Origin: Clostridium kluyveri
GTDB lineage: Bacteria; Bacillota; Clostridia; Clostridiales; Clostridiaceae
Direction of reading: 5' to 3'
Length of the DNA: 64,000 nucleotides
NCBI RefSeq assembly: GCF_001902295.1
Contig: NZ_CP018335.1
Location: 2,666,001 to 2,730,000, forward strand
Below the pieces are notes generated by a model. It saw only the letters and a program-made list of their open reading frames with translations, did not search any database and was not told where the DNA came from. Position numbers and translations under genes: made by a program. Of this stretch, positions 38,131-45,397 are shown piece after piece (position 1 is the first letter of the stretch; every line of letters starts with the position of its first letter).

Positions 38131-38398
38131 AATATACATTCTCCCTAATAAATTCGAATTTATTTATTAAATTTTCCAAGTCCCAGACATTGTCTCCGTC
38201 TTCAATGTATACAATTATTCCACAGTCTTTTAGTGAAAATTCATCTATTGTTTTTCTTTCTAGCTTACCTATGTTATTGTATACATTTTTGAAATATTCC
38301 TCAATCCCCTGAAGTGCTTCTCTGTTTATATGTAATTTCTTCTTCAGTAGTTCAATATCTTTTAGTATCTTAATAATCCTTATATTACCATCCTCCAA
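38099..38398 (-). CDS. Hypothetical protein
   Basis: This 99-residue protein is charged and mostly helical in its first half (ILKDIELLKKKLHINREALQ), with a beta-like segment in the middle (CGIIVYIEDGDNVWDLENL). It has no known motif, membrane segment or signal. An AGGA lies just before the ATG. The ORF's end overlaps the SRPBCC remnant, so its C-terminus may be altered. The start region, including the ribosome site, is repeated near 24374-24402 without the gene. Function unknown. Confidence 0.45.
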   Translation of the reverse strand: MEDGNIRIIKILKDIELLKKKLHINREALQGIEEYFKNVYNNIGKLERKTIDEFSLKDCGIIVYIEDGDNVWDLENLINKFEFIRENVYYEKINNHCCI

Positions 38399-38450
38399 AT
38401 ATAAAAATAAAGCATTTATTGACTTTTATATCAACAAATGCTTTTCTTCT
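38389..38450 (-). terminator. Hairpin upstream of the hypothetical gene
   Basis: AAGCATTTaTTGA and TCAAcAAATGCTT form a stem at about 38411-38443. On the minus strand it is followed by TATTTTTATATTT, so it could end transcripts arriving from the toxin-antitoxin locus before the hypothetical gene starts. Confidence 0.5.
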
Positions 38451-38511
38451 TTATAATATATATTTAAAGTTACAGATAATACTAACTGTAGAATTATCCT
38501 ATTAGACATGC

Positions 38512-38517
38512 TATAAT
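38512..38517 (+). promoter_or_regulatory. Extended -10 promoter of the toxin gene
   Basis: TGCTATAAT forms an extended -10 box about 73 bases before the toxin ATG. The -35 region is not close to consensus, which an extended -10 tolerates. Confidence 0.5.
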
Positions 38518-38555
38518 TTATTGGTACAATCAAATACGTTGCCTGTGGGCTACTG

Positions 38556-38588
38556 GTATCACTCATCCCTCTTGAAGGGAGGTGATAC
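38556..38588 (+). promoter_or_regulatory. Leader hairpin sequestering the toxin ribosome site
   Basis: GTATCAC (38556-38562) pairs with GTGATAC (38582-38588), and CCCT (38567-38570) with AGGG (38576-38579). The ribosome site GGGAGG lies inside the stem. Blocking the toxin's ribosome site by RNA structure is a common feature of type I toxin mRNAs. Confidence 0.6.
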
Positions 38589-38589
38589 A

Positions 38590-38688
38590 ATGAGTAATGA
38601 CATCTTAATGTTACTTTTTGAAGGAGGGCTTTTCCTCATTTCACTGTTAACATTCATAGTATTACTTATTAAAGAAATAAAAAAATAG
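38590..38688 (+). CDS. Holin-like type I toxin (small membrane peptide)
   Basis: This 32-residue peptide has a near-perfect ribosome site (GAAGGGAGGTGATACA). It has a short polar start (MSNDILMLL), one hydrophobic helix (GGLFLISLLTFIVLLI) and a basic tail KEIKK, the shape of the putative holin-like toxins of Firmicutes (TxpA/BsrG-like type I systems). An inverted-repeat terminator follows directly, and a structured antisense RNA candidate overlaps the 3' end. A decayed copy at 24557-24670 retains only the tail and the antisense part. The toxin role is inferred from size, hydropathy and layout. Confidence 0.65.
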   Translation: MSNDILMLLFEGGLFLISLLTFIVLLIKEIKK

Positions 38689-38765
38689 TAGCCCCGTCTG
38701 CAAATGGTCGCTACTATTTTTATTTAATAAACTTAGTAATACCAGTTGCCTAAGCAACTAGATTG
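38680..38765 (-). ncRNA. Candidate antisense antitoxin RNA
   Basis: On the minus strand a -10-like TATACAAT (about 38762-38769) is followed by the stem AGTTGC-ttag-GCAACT (38744-38759). About 40 bases later comes the hairpin AAATAGTAGC/GCTACTATTT (38683-38719), then a T-rich run. This would give an RNA of about 80 bases that overlaps the end of the toxin mRNA. The same segment is conserved in the decayed copy at 24571-24665. No clear -35 box is seen. Confidence 0.5.
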
Positions 38766-38772
38766 TATACTA

Positions 38773-38805
38773 CAGGATGTTCTCAGCATCCTGTTTTTAT
38801 TTTTC
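38773..38805 (+). terminator. Terminator after the toxin locus
   Basis: CAGGATG-ttctcag-CATCCTG followed by TTTTTATTTTT on the plus strand is a strong rho-independent terminator. It ends any toxin transcript that passes the first hairpin at 38683-38719. Confidence 0.75.
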
Positions 38806-39022
38806 TCTCTTTGTATCTATATTATAACACATTTTATGATTTAAAATCATATATTTTATAAAAGTTTTCATCTATATTAACTTTCATTATATCCCTCTGA
38901 ACCCGGTTATATTAATCCATTTCACAAAAAAGCTCCGTAATTTATGGTACGATTCACCGTAACATAAGTAACTGCGGTTTTTATATCCGTACAAATAACT
39001 GGATAACTTTGGTGCCTGACAT

Positions 39023-39892
39023 CTATCTTAATCTCTTTCGAACAGGAATCCAAACTTCACCATAAGCATAATCATTTTTGACTTTATCCATTTTAGTAAA
39101 AGAAAAAGCAGGGGCGTTGATTACTTCATAATTAGAAGAGGGAAGCCATTCTGAATATACTTTTGCCATTGTTTCTTGTAACGTAGAAGGAAATGGTCCT
39201 TCACTTGGGAATATTGCCCAAGTATATGCATCAACTGTCACCTTTTCTAATAAATTACTTACTTGATTTTCAGTGGTTAAAATGCCTATCAGATGAGTTA
39301 AATCGCCCTCTTCTTTTAAGAAATTAGCGTCAGCCTCATAAGAAGCATTGACGATTTCATAAGGTTCAATATTTTGAAGTGAATGCATCTCTTCTTTTTG
39401 TTCATCTGTTATGCTTTCTGCAAGCTTTACAATCTCATTATTAACACCTTCAAATTGCATAGGGACACGTTTACTTACACCGACTAAATTAAATGCAGAT
39501 TTGTCTTCAATTCTAAATTCCATATTACTTCCTCCTTTGACGGTTATTATGAATGAAAGTTTGGGAAACGATTTACTTATACCTTTTCTCATTACATCTG
39601 AGGGTAAAAAACCACCCCACTTTTTAAATGCTCGAGTGAAGCCATCCATTGACTGATAACCATATTTGAAAGCAACATCTGTTACTTTTTCTCCATGTAA
39701 TAAATCCATACTTGCTTCCGACAATCTCCTGTTTCTGATATATTCACTAAGTGTTAACCCAGAAAGATAAATAAATATCTTTCTAAAGTGATAGTCAGAA
39801 ACCCCGGCATATTCAGAAATTTTTTCAAGAGATAGATCATCGGTTAAATGATCTTCAATATAGTCAATCACACGATTTAATCCGATTAACAT
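39023..39892 (-). CDS. AraC-family regulator with GyrI-like effector domain
   Basis: This protein of about 289 residues starts at ATG 39892 (MLIGLNRVIDYIEDHL), preceded by AAAGGAGAGAGG; the longer frame to 40000 has no support. Residues 1-105 hold the double helix-turn-helix (LSLEKISEYAGVSDYHFRK; VTDVAFKYGYQSMDGFTRAF). Residues about 125-289 form a GyrI-like ligand domain (SAFNLVGVSKRVPM to EVWIPVRKR). The order DNA-binding then effector domain is that of the Rob/YdeE group of multidrug and stress regulators. Inducer and targets are unknown. Confidence 0.85.
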   Translation of the reverse strand: MLIGLNRVIDYIEDHLTDDLSLEKISEYAGVSDYHFRKIFIYLSGLTLSEYIRNRRLSEASMDLLHGEKVTDVAFKYGYQSMDGFTRAFKKWGGFLPSDVMRKGISKSFPKLSFIITVKGGSNMEFRIEDKSAFNLVGVSKRVPMQFEGVNNEIVKLAESITDEQKEEMHSLQNIEPYEIVNASYEADANFLKEEGDLTHLIGILTTENQVSNLLEKVTVDAYTWAIFPSEGPFPSTLQETMAKVYSEWLPSSNYEVINAPAFSFTKMDKVKNDYAYGEVWIPVRKRLR

Positions 39893-40058
39893 TGCCTCTC
39901 TCCTTTCATATTTACATAATACCAAAGCTACTTTAACTATGCTCGACTTTATTAGCACAAAAAATATCGAATCGTTGAGTGCCATCGAGTGTAATTTCAT
40001 TTTTCTGAGATTTCCCAGTCTGCCAACTTGTCAACTCATTTAAACTTTTGACAAAACA

Positions 40059-40099
40059 AACAGTCCAGAAGCATTGATACATCATGCTTCTGGGCTGTT
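40059..40099 (-). terminator. Terminator after rlmH
   Basis: AACAGTCCAGAAGCAT (40059-40074) and ATGCTTCTGGGCTGTT (40084-40099) form a 16-base stem with a 9-base loop just past the rlmH stop. On the minus strand it is followed by TGTTTTG. Confidence 0.7.
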
Positions 40100-40106
40100 T
40101 TCGTAC

Positions 40107-40586
40107 TTACTTGTGATATGGCTCTCCCTTCATTATCCTAAACCCCCTATAAATCTGCTCCAGAAGCATTATTCTAAATAATTGATGGGGAAAAGTCATC
40201 TTTGAAAAACATAGTTTATAATCAGCCCTTTTTAAAATTTCACTGGAAATACCAAGGGAACCTCCAATTATAAAGACAATATTGCTTTTTCCTGAAAGTC
40301 CTAGATTTCCTACAAATTTCGAGAACTCTTCAGAGCCCATCATATTTCCCTTTAAATCAAGAGCTACCACATACATATTGTCATTTATATGCTTAAGTAT
40401 TTTTATACCTTCCTTTTCCTTTATAATATCCTCTTCACTACTTGAAGCATTGTCAGGAGTTTTTTCATCTTGTACTTCTATTATATTCAATCTACAATAT
40501 CTAGAAAGTCTTTTAGAATACTCCTCTACTGCAGCTTTAAGATATTTTTCTTTTAACTTTCCTACGGCAATTATGGTAATGTTCAT
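40107..40586 (-). CDS. rlmH: 23S rRNA pseudouridine1915 N3-methyltransferase RlmH
   Basis: This 159-residue SPOUT-fold methyltransferase modifies pseudouridine 1915 of 23S rRNA in helix 69. It shows the family's start MNITIIAVGKLKEKYLKAAV, the cofactor loop FIIGGSLGIS, and the C-terminal LEQIYRGFRIMKGEPYHK. Length is normal. It is the downstream neighbour of an ABC-F factor that also acts at the ribosome. A strong terminator follows. Confidence 0.96.
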   Translation of the reverse strand: MNITIIAVGKLKEKYLKAAVEEYSKRLSRYCRLNIIEVQDEKTPDNASSSEEDIIKEKEGIKILKHINDNMYVVALDLKGNMMGSEEFSKFVGNLGLSGKSNIVFIIGGSLGISSEILKRADYKLCFSKMTFPHQLFRIMLLEQIYRGFRIMKGEPYHK

Positions 40587-40632
40587 GTTATCTCCACTTT
40601 CATATATTTTGTTTAGTTATGAATCACTTGAT

Positions 40633-42252
40633 TTAAATATGCCTTAATTGATTTAAAATACTTTTATACTCTTCTTCAAGCATTTCCTTATCACAATTTG
40701 GCAGTGACATTTTAGAAATAATTTCAGTAAGTCTCATCTGCAAGATGGACTTTTCCATGTTGTAATTACTGCTGTTATTTTTCAGCTCTTGCTTCTCTTC
40801 AAATTCTTTTAGATTCCCATGAAATTCTGTTATTTGTCCATTTTTCAATAACATTAAGCTGTCTGCCACCGAATTTATAAATTTATTATCATGGGATACA
40901 AATAAAACTGTACCTTCATAGGTTTTAATAATATTTTCAAGAGCCTCAATAGATTGCATATCAAGATAATTTGTGGGCTCATCAAGAAGTAATACATTAG
41001 CCTTTGAAACAAATAATTTTGCAAATGAAACTTTTATCCTTTCCCCTCCGCTGAGTACGCAAACTTTTTTATATACATCATCACCAAAAAATAATAATCT
41101 TGCCAGAATTGTCCTTACTGAGCTTTCACTTTGAATTGAATCTTCCATTACATTTTCAATTAAGGTTTTATTATAGTCTAAATTTTCAAACCTCTGACAG
41201 AAGTAACCTATTACCGCTTTAGGTACAGCATATATTGGATTAAAGTGATTATTTATAAGATTTAGCAATGTAGTTTTTCCCGAACCATTATTTCCAACCA
41301 GAGCAGTTTTACTTCCATTGTATATTTTAAAATCAGTATTATTTAAAATAACATTACTGTCATAGCTGAAACATATTTTATTTCCAGATATAACTACTTT
41401 ATTTCTAGGAGGATCAGTCAGTGAAAAATCAAGCTTTACTTCTGGAATTTTATCCAGTTTTTCCTTAACCTCCAGCTTCTCCAGACGGGTTTTCATAGTT
41501 TTTGCTGCCCCTTCTACTTTTTTTCTTCTTTCATAGGTTTCCCTCTTGTGAAGTCTTGCTTCTGAATTTCCCATTCTCTTTGGAGCTTTTTTCATAGATT
41601 TTGATTTATTTTCTCTCCCTGTAATAGCCTTCTGAAGCCTTGACTTCTCACTTATATATTGAGTATATTCATTTTGAATGCTTTTCCTCTCTATAGATTT
41701 TTGTTTTATATATGAGGAGTAATTTCCTTCATAAAAGACAAGTTTTCCATTTTCTATTTCTATAATTTTATTGCAGAGTGAATCCATAAAGTCCCTGTCA
41801 TGGCTTATTAAGATAAATGTTTCTATATTGGATAATTTTTTTTGTAAAAGTTTAATGCCATCATAATCAAGATTAGAAGTAGGTTCATCTGCCAGAAGCA
41901 GCTCCCCCTCCTTACTCAATGCAGCTGCAATATTGAGTTTGGTATATTCTCCTCCACTTACATTGTCTTTATCAATTTTTTTATCCACTTTAAACTCTTT
42001 TAATATTTTTCCATCAGCTGTTATGTCCTCATTTGAAAATTGTTTAATATATGCTATGGAACAATGCCTGTAAATGATCCCCTCATCTTCTTTTGCATTT
42101 CCTGCTAAAATATTCAAGAGAGTACTTTTACCTGCACCATTTCTCCCTACAACTCCTATCTTATCTCCACTTTCTATTTTTAAATTCTTAAAAGATAGAA
42201 TCAATCTATCTCCATAATATTTTTTTAAATTCCTAGCTTCTAAAATAAGCAT
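40633..42252 (-). CDS. ABC-F ribosome protection protein
   Basis: This protein of about 539 residues has two ATPase domains and no membrane segment. Walker A sites are GRNGAGKST and GNNGSGKTT; signatures are VSGGEYTK and LSGGERIK; Walker B sites are LLLADEPTSNLD and VLLLDEPTNYLD. The long helical linker (about 190-280, rich in Lys/Arg/Glu) is the antibiotic-resistance determinant that enters the ribosome in Lsa/Vga-type proteins. I choose ATG 42252 (MLILEARNLKKYYGD); an upstream TTG is inside its ribosome site. A long leader precedes it. Likely resistance to lincosamides, pleuromutilins or streptogramins, inferred from family. Confidence 0.85.
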   Translation of the reverse strand: MLILEARNLKKYYGDRLILSFKNLKIESGDKIGVVGRNGAGKSTLLNILAGNAKEDEGIIYRHCSIAYIKQFSNEDITADGKILKEFKVDKKIDKDNVSGGEYTKLNIAAALSKEGELLLADEPTSNLDYDGIKLLQKKLSNIETFILISHDRDFMDSLCNKIIEIENGKLVFYEGNYSSYIKQKSIERKSIQNEYTQYISEKSRLQKAITGRENKSKSMKKAPKRMGNSEARLHKRETYERRKKVEGAAKTMKTRLEKLEVKEKLDKIPEVKLDFSLTDPPRNKVVISGNKICFSYDSNVILNNTDFKIYNGSKTALVGNNGSGKTTLLNLINNHFNPIYAVPKAVIGYFCQRFENLDYNKTLIENVMEDSIQSESSVRTILARLLFFGDDVYKKVCVLSGGERIKVSFAKLFVSKANVLLLDEPTNYLDMQSIEALENIIKTYEGTVLFVSHDNKFINSVADSLMLLKNGQITEFHGNLKEFEEKQELKNNSSNYNMEKSILQMRLTEIISKMSLPNCDKEMLEEEYKSILNQLRHI

Positions 42253-42527
42253 AAAAAAATCTCTCCTTTGCAAAAGCTGGAAAGATAAATGAAAAACAGG
42301 TACATAAATAATACACTACAATTAAACTTATAGTACTGTTATTATAATACTTATATTATTGTTCCATTTAAACTAATCCAGCAAAATAAAGGCATGTCTT
42401 GCCCATAAAATTTAAATACAATTTGATTTAAAGCTGAATTAGTTTATTTTCATTAATTACATACCTTGCCCTTTCATAATATTAATTACATTTTATCAGA
42501 TTTAATTTAAGATATCAATTATAAAGA
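42253..42527 (-). promoter_or_regulatory. ABC-F promoter and long leader
   Basis: The minus strand carries a near-consensus promoter, TTGATA (42518-42513), 17 bases, TAAAAT (42495-42490). This gives a leader of about 230 bases. It contains a tiny frame, ATGAAAGGGCAAGGTATGTAA (codons MKGQGM), without a good ribosome site, and GGCAAGACATGCC-like symmetry. Related resistance genes often use drug-sensing leader peptides. I cannot show a full attenuator here. Confidence 0.5.
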
Positions 42528-43769
42528 TTAATGTTCTTCCACTTCATCCCATATCATTTTAGCTCTTGGAAATGGCATCAAGGCTCTGTCCAGTATACCC
42601 TGAACATAGGCAATAAGTATACCATAATTAACTATAGGTACCTTAAACTCCTTGGCAGTATTAATTCTATGCAGCATTGCAGATTTATTTAACATACATC
42701 CTCCACAGTGAACTATAAGAGAATATCTCTTTATGTCATCTGTAAAAGATACTCCCGAGGAAAACTCAAAATCTATTTTTTTACCTGTAATCTGCCTTAT
42801 CCATCTTGGTATTTTCACTTTTCCTATATCATCTGATTGTCTGTGATGGGTACACCCCTCTGCTATTAATACTTTATCTCCATCTTTTAAATTCTTTACA
42901 GCTTTAACCCCTTTTATAAGTTCTATTAAATCACCTTTAAATCTGGCAAATAATATAGAAAAAGAAGTCATTAAAATATCCTTTGGTGTATCTGCAGCTA
43001 CTTTTAAAAATGCCTGGGAATCTGTAACTACTATTTTAGGTTTTTTACCTAAGCTTTCCAATGTTTCTCTAAGTTCATATTCCTTGGTAACCACTGCAAT
43101 AGCATCACTTTCAAGTATATCCCTTATGGTTTGCTGCTGAGGCAGTATAAGTCTCCCCTTAGGTGCGGCCTTGTCTATAGGAGTAACCAGTACCACAAAA
43201 TCTCCGGGACTTATCAAGTCTCCAATTATCTTGAATTTATCCTCTTCTTTAGGCAATATACCGGCTATCTGATTTTTTAATTCTTTTATTCCCTTTCCTG
43301 TAACAGCAGATACAGCTATAAGAGGAATATCCAATTCCTCCTTTATATTTTTAATATCTTTCTCATCTATATTAGATATATCCCACTTATTTAAAATCCC
43401 CATAAGAGGAATTTTTTTACTTTTGATTTCATCAATTATATATCTGTCATACTCTGTAATCCCTACCGTTGAATCTATTACTACCAATGATATATCTGTC
43501 TTGTTCAAAACTTCCAAGGCCTTTTTCTTCCTCAGTTCTCCAAGCTGTCCACTATCATCCAGTCCTGCTGTATCAATTATGACACAGGGGCCTATAGGAA
43601 GAATTTCTATAGATTTATACACCGGATCCGTAGTGGTGCCTTTCACACTGGATACAATAGCTATATCCTGCCCTGTTATGGCATTTATAATACTTGACTT
43701 ACCTGCATTCCTCCTTCCAAAGAGAGCTATATGTACTCTAACGGAACGAGGGGCTTCATTTAAACTCAT
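42528..43769 (-). CDS. hydF: [FeFe]-hydrogenase maturation GTPase HydF
   Basis: This 413-residue scaffold protein assembles the 2Fe subcluster and transfers it to HydA. The GTPase domain has GRRNAGKSS, DTAGLDD and NKWD. The C-terminal cluster-binding domain has CTHHRQSDD and HCGGCMLNK, supplying the known three Cys plus His ligands. The gene shows that the organism makes [FeFe]-hydrogenase; hydE, hydG and hydA are not in the window. A hairpin with a 10-base stem (43779-43788 and 43810-43819) sits immediately before its ribosome site AAGGA, and could affect translation. Confidence 0.95.
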   Translation of the reverse strand: MSLNEAPRSVRVHIALFGRRNAGKSSIINAITGQDIAIVSSVKGTTTDPVYKSIEILPIGPCVIIDTAGLDDSGQLGELRKKKALEVLNKTDISLVVIDSTVGITEYDRYIIDEIKSKKIPLMGILNKWDISNIDEKDIKNIKEELDIPLIAVSAVTGKGIKELKNQIAGILPKEEDKFKIIGDLISPGDFVVLVTPIDKAAPKGRLILPQQQTIRDILESDAIAVVTKEYELRETLESLGKKPKIVVTDSQAFLKVAADTPKDILMTSFSILFARFKGDLIELIKGVKAVKNLKDGDKVLIAEGCTHHRQSDDIGKVKIPRWIRQITGKKIDFEFSSGVSFTDDIKRYSLIVHCGGCMLNKSAMLHRINTAKEFKVPIVNYGILIAYVQGILDRALMPFPRAKMIWDEVEEH

Positions 43770-43831
43770 TTGTTATCCTTAGTGAGAGAAATTCTCTATA
43801 AATTTCAGACTCTCACTAAATTCACCTCCTT

Positions 43832-43955
43832 TTTAATAATTAAGAATTAAAGGTTAAAGAAAAATTTTTAGATTTTCTAAAGTTTACTAAAAAAAATCAT
43901 CCTAAGCTCTTAATCCTAAGCTCTTAATTCTTAACCCTCAACTCTTAATTGTTTA
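43832..43955. repeat. Short-repeat cluster between aspA and hydF
   Basis: A 14-base unit TCCTAAGCTCTTAA is repeated twice in tandem (43900-43913 and 43914-43927). It is followed by variant units containing CTTAA and CTCTTAATT. An inverse-complement-like set (ATTAAGAATTAAAGGTTAAAG) lies at 43838-43860. The unit resembles degenerate AATTAAGAG intergenic repeats seen in clostridia. It may fold into weak hairpins; no role is evident. Confidence 0.5.
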
Positions 43956-43960
43956 AAAAC

Positions 43961-45358
43961 TCATGTTCCCGGTATTCCAGGCTTTGTAAGTTGATATGGA
44001 TTTATTATTTCATCTATCTTTTCCCTTGAAAGTACTTCCTCTTCATATAAAACTTCTCTTATTGTCTTATGTTCTTTTAAAGCTTTTTCTGCCAGTTTTC
44101 CAGCTTTATCATAACCTATATAATGTACAAGAGCCGTTACCATGGCAGTAGATGCTTCCAGGTTTTTTCTGCAATTTTCTTCATTTACCTTAATACCCTT
44201 AATACATTTTTCTCTAAATATTATAACTGTTTTTTCTAAAAGTTCCAATGACTCAAGCAAACACTCCGCAATTAAAGGAGTAAATGCATTCAGTTCCAGC
44301 TGACCTGAACCGCTTGCCATGGTAATGGCAGTATCATTTGATATTACCCTCATACTTACCTGGGCTGTCATTTCAGCTATAACCGGATTAACCTTTCCCG
44401 GCATAATAGTGGAACCGGATTGAACTTTTGGAAGTATAATCTCTCCAATTCCCCCTACAGGCCCTGAATTTAAAATTCTTAAATCATTTGAAATTTTTAA
44501 AAGGTTAACAGCCAGAGACTTCAATAATCCTGAAACTTCCACAAATATGTCACAGTTTTGAGTTACATCCATAGGATAATCCGACCTTGCAATTCCAAGT
44601 CCCGTTAAATCCTGAAGCACATCTGTTATCTCATATATAAATTTATTGGTGGCATTAAGTCCTGTACCTATGGCAGTACCTCCTATATTAATTTCTCTAA
44701 GCCTTTCTTCCACCTTATATATTCTCCACCTGTCTCTGGCTATTGCTTTCGCATAGGCTCCAAATCCCTGTCCTACCATCATAGGCAATGCATCCATAAG
44801 CTGAGTTCTTCCAAGCTTTATTATGTCTGAAAATTCATTCTCCTTTACCTGCAATTCTTCCTGCAAATCAGCCAGACAACTGCTCAGCCTTCTTATGCTT
44901 CTTATAGCTGCAATCCTTAAAGCTGTGGGATAAACATCATTAGTTGACTGTGACATATTTACATCATTTAATGGGTGCACCAGATTATAATCTCCTTTTT
45001 TTCCTCCCAGTATTTCTATCGCCCTATTGGCTATAACCTCATTTACATTCATGTTTGTAGATGTACCAGCACCTCCCTGAAATGCACTGAGAAAAAACTG
45101 GTCATTAAAATTTCCTTCTATAACCTCTTCACTGGCTTTAATTATAGCTTCTGCCTTATCTTCTGGAAGTTCTTTTAAATCTTCATTTACTATAGCAGCT
45201 GCTTTCTTTATAAGTGCAATTTCTTTTATCAGATTTAAATTTACGGTTTTTCCTCCTAGATTGAAATTTTCAAGAGCCCTTTTGGTATTAATGCCAAAAT
45301 AAGAAGAATTATCAATTTCTTTTTCTCCGAGTAAATCCTTTTCTATTCTAATCTGCAT
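43961..45358 (-). CDS. aspA: Aspartate ammonia-lyase (aspartase/fumarase family)
   Basis: This 465-residue enzyme of the aspartase/fumarase superfamily deaminates L-aspartate to fumarate and ammonia. It has the signature loop GSTIMPGKVNPV near residue 320, the substrate segment GTSTNMNVNEVIANR near 100, and NDVNMSQSTNDVYPTALR. Fumarase is the nearest alternative; the adjacent hydF gene favours aspartase, since clostridial hydrogenase-maturation loci often contain an aspartase gene. hydF follows after about 190 bases. Length normal. Confidence 0.85.
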   Translation of the reverse strand: MQIRIEKDLLGEKEIDNSSYFGINTKRALENFNLGGKTVNLNLIKEIALIKKAAAIVNEDLKELPEDKAEAIIKASEEVIEGNFNDQFFLSAFQGGAGTSTNMNVNEVIANRAIEILGGKKGDYNLVHPLNDVNMSQSTNDVYPTALRIAAIRSIRRLSSCLADLQEELQVKENEFSDIIKLGRTQLMDALPMMVGQGFGAYAKAIARDRWRIYKVEERLREINIGGTAIGTGLNATNKFIYEITDVLQDLTGLGIARSDYPMDVTQNCDIFVEVSGLLKSLAVNLLKISNDLRILNSGPVGGIGEIILPKVQSGSTIMPGKVNPVIAEMTAQVSMRVISNDTAITMASGSGQLELNAFTPLIAECLLESLELLEKTVIIFREKCIKGIKVNEENCRKNLEASTAMVTALVHYIGYDKAGKLAEKALKEHKTIREVLYEEEVLSREKIDEIINPYQLTKPGIPGT

Positions 45359-45397
45359 ACCAAACCTCCTAATACTAAGCTGAAAATTATTATATAC

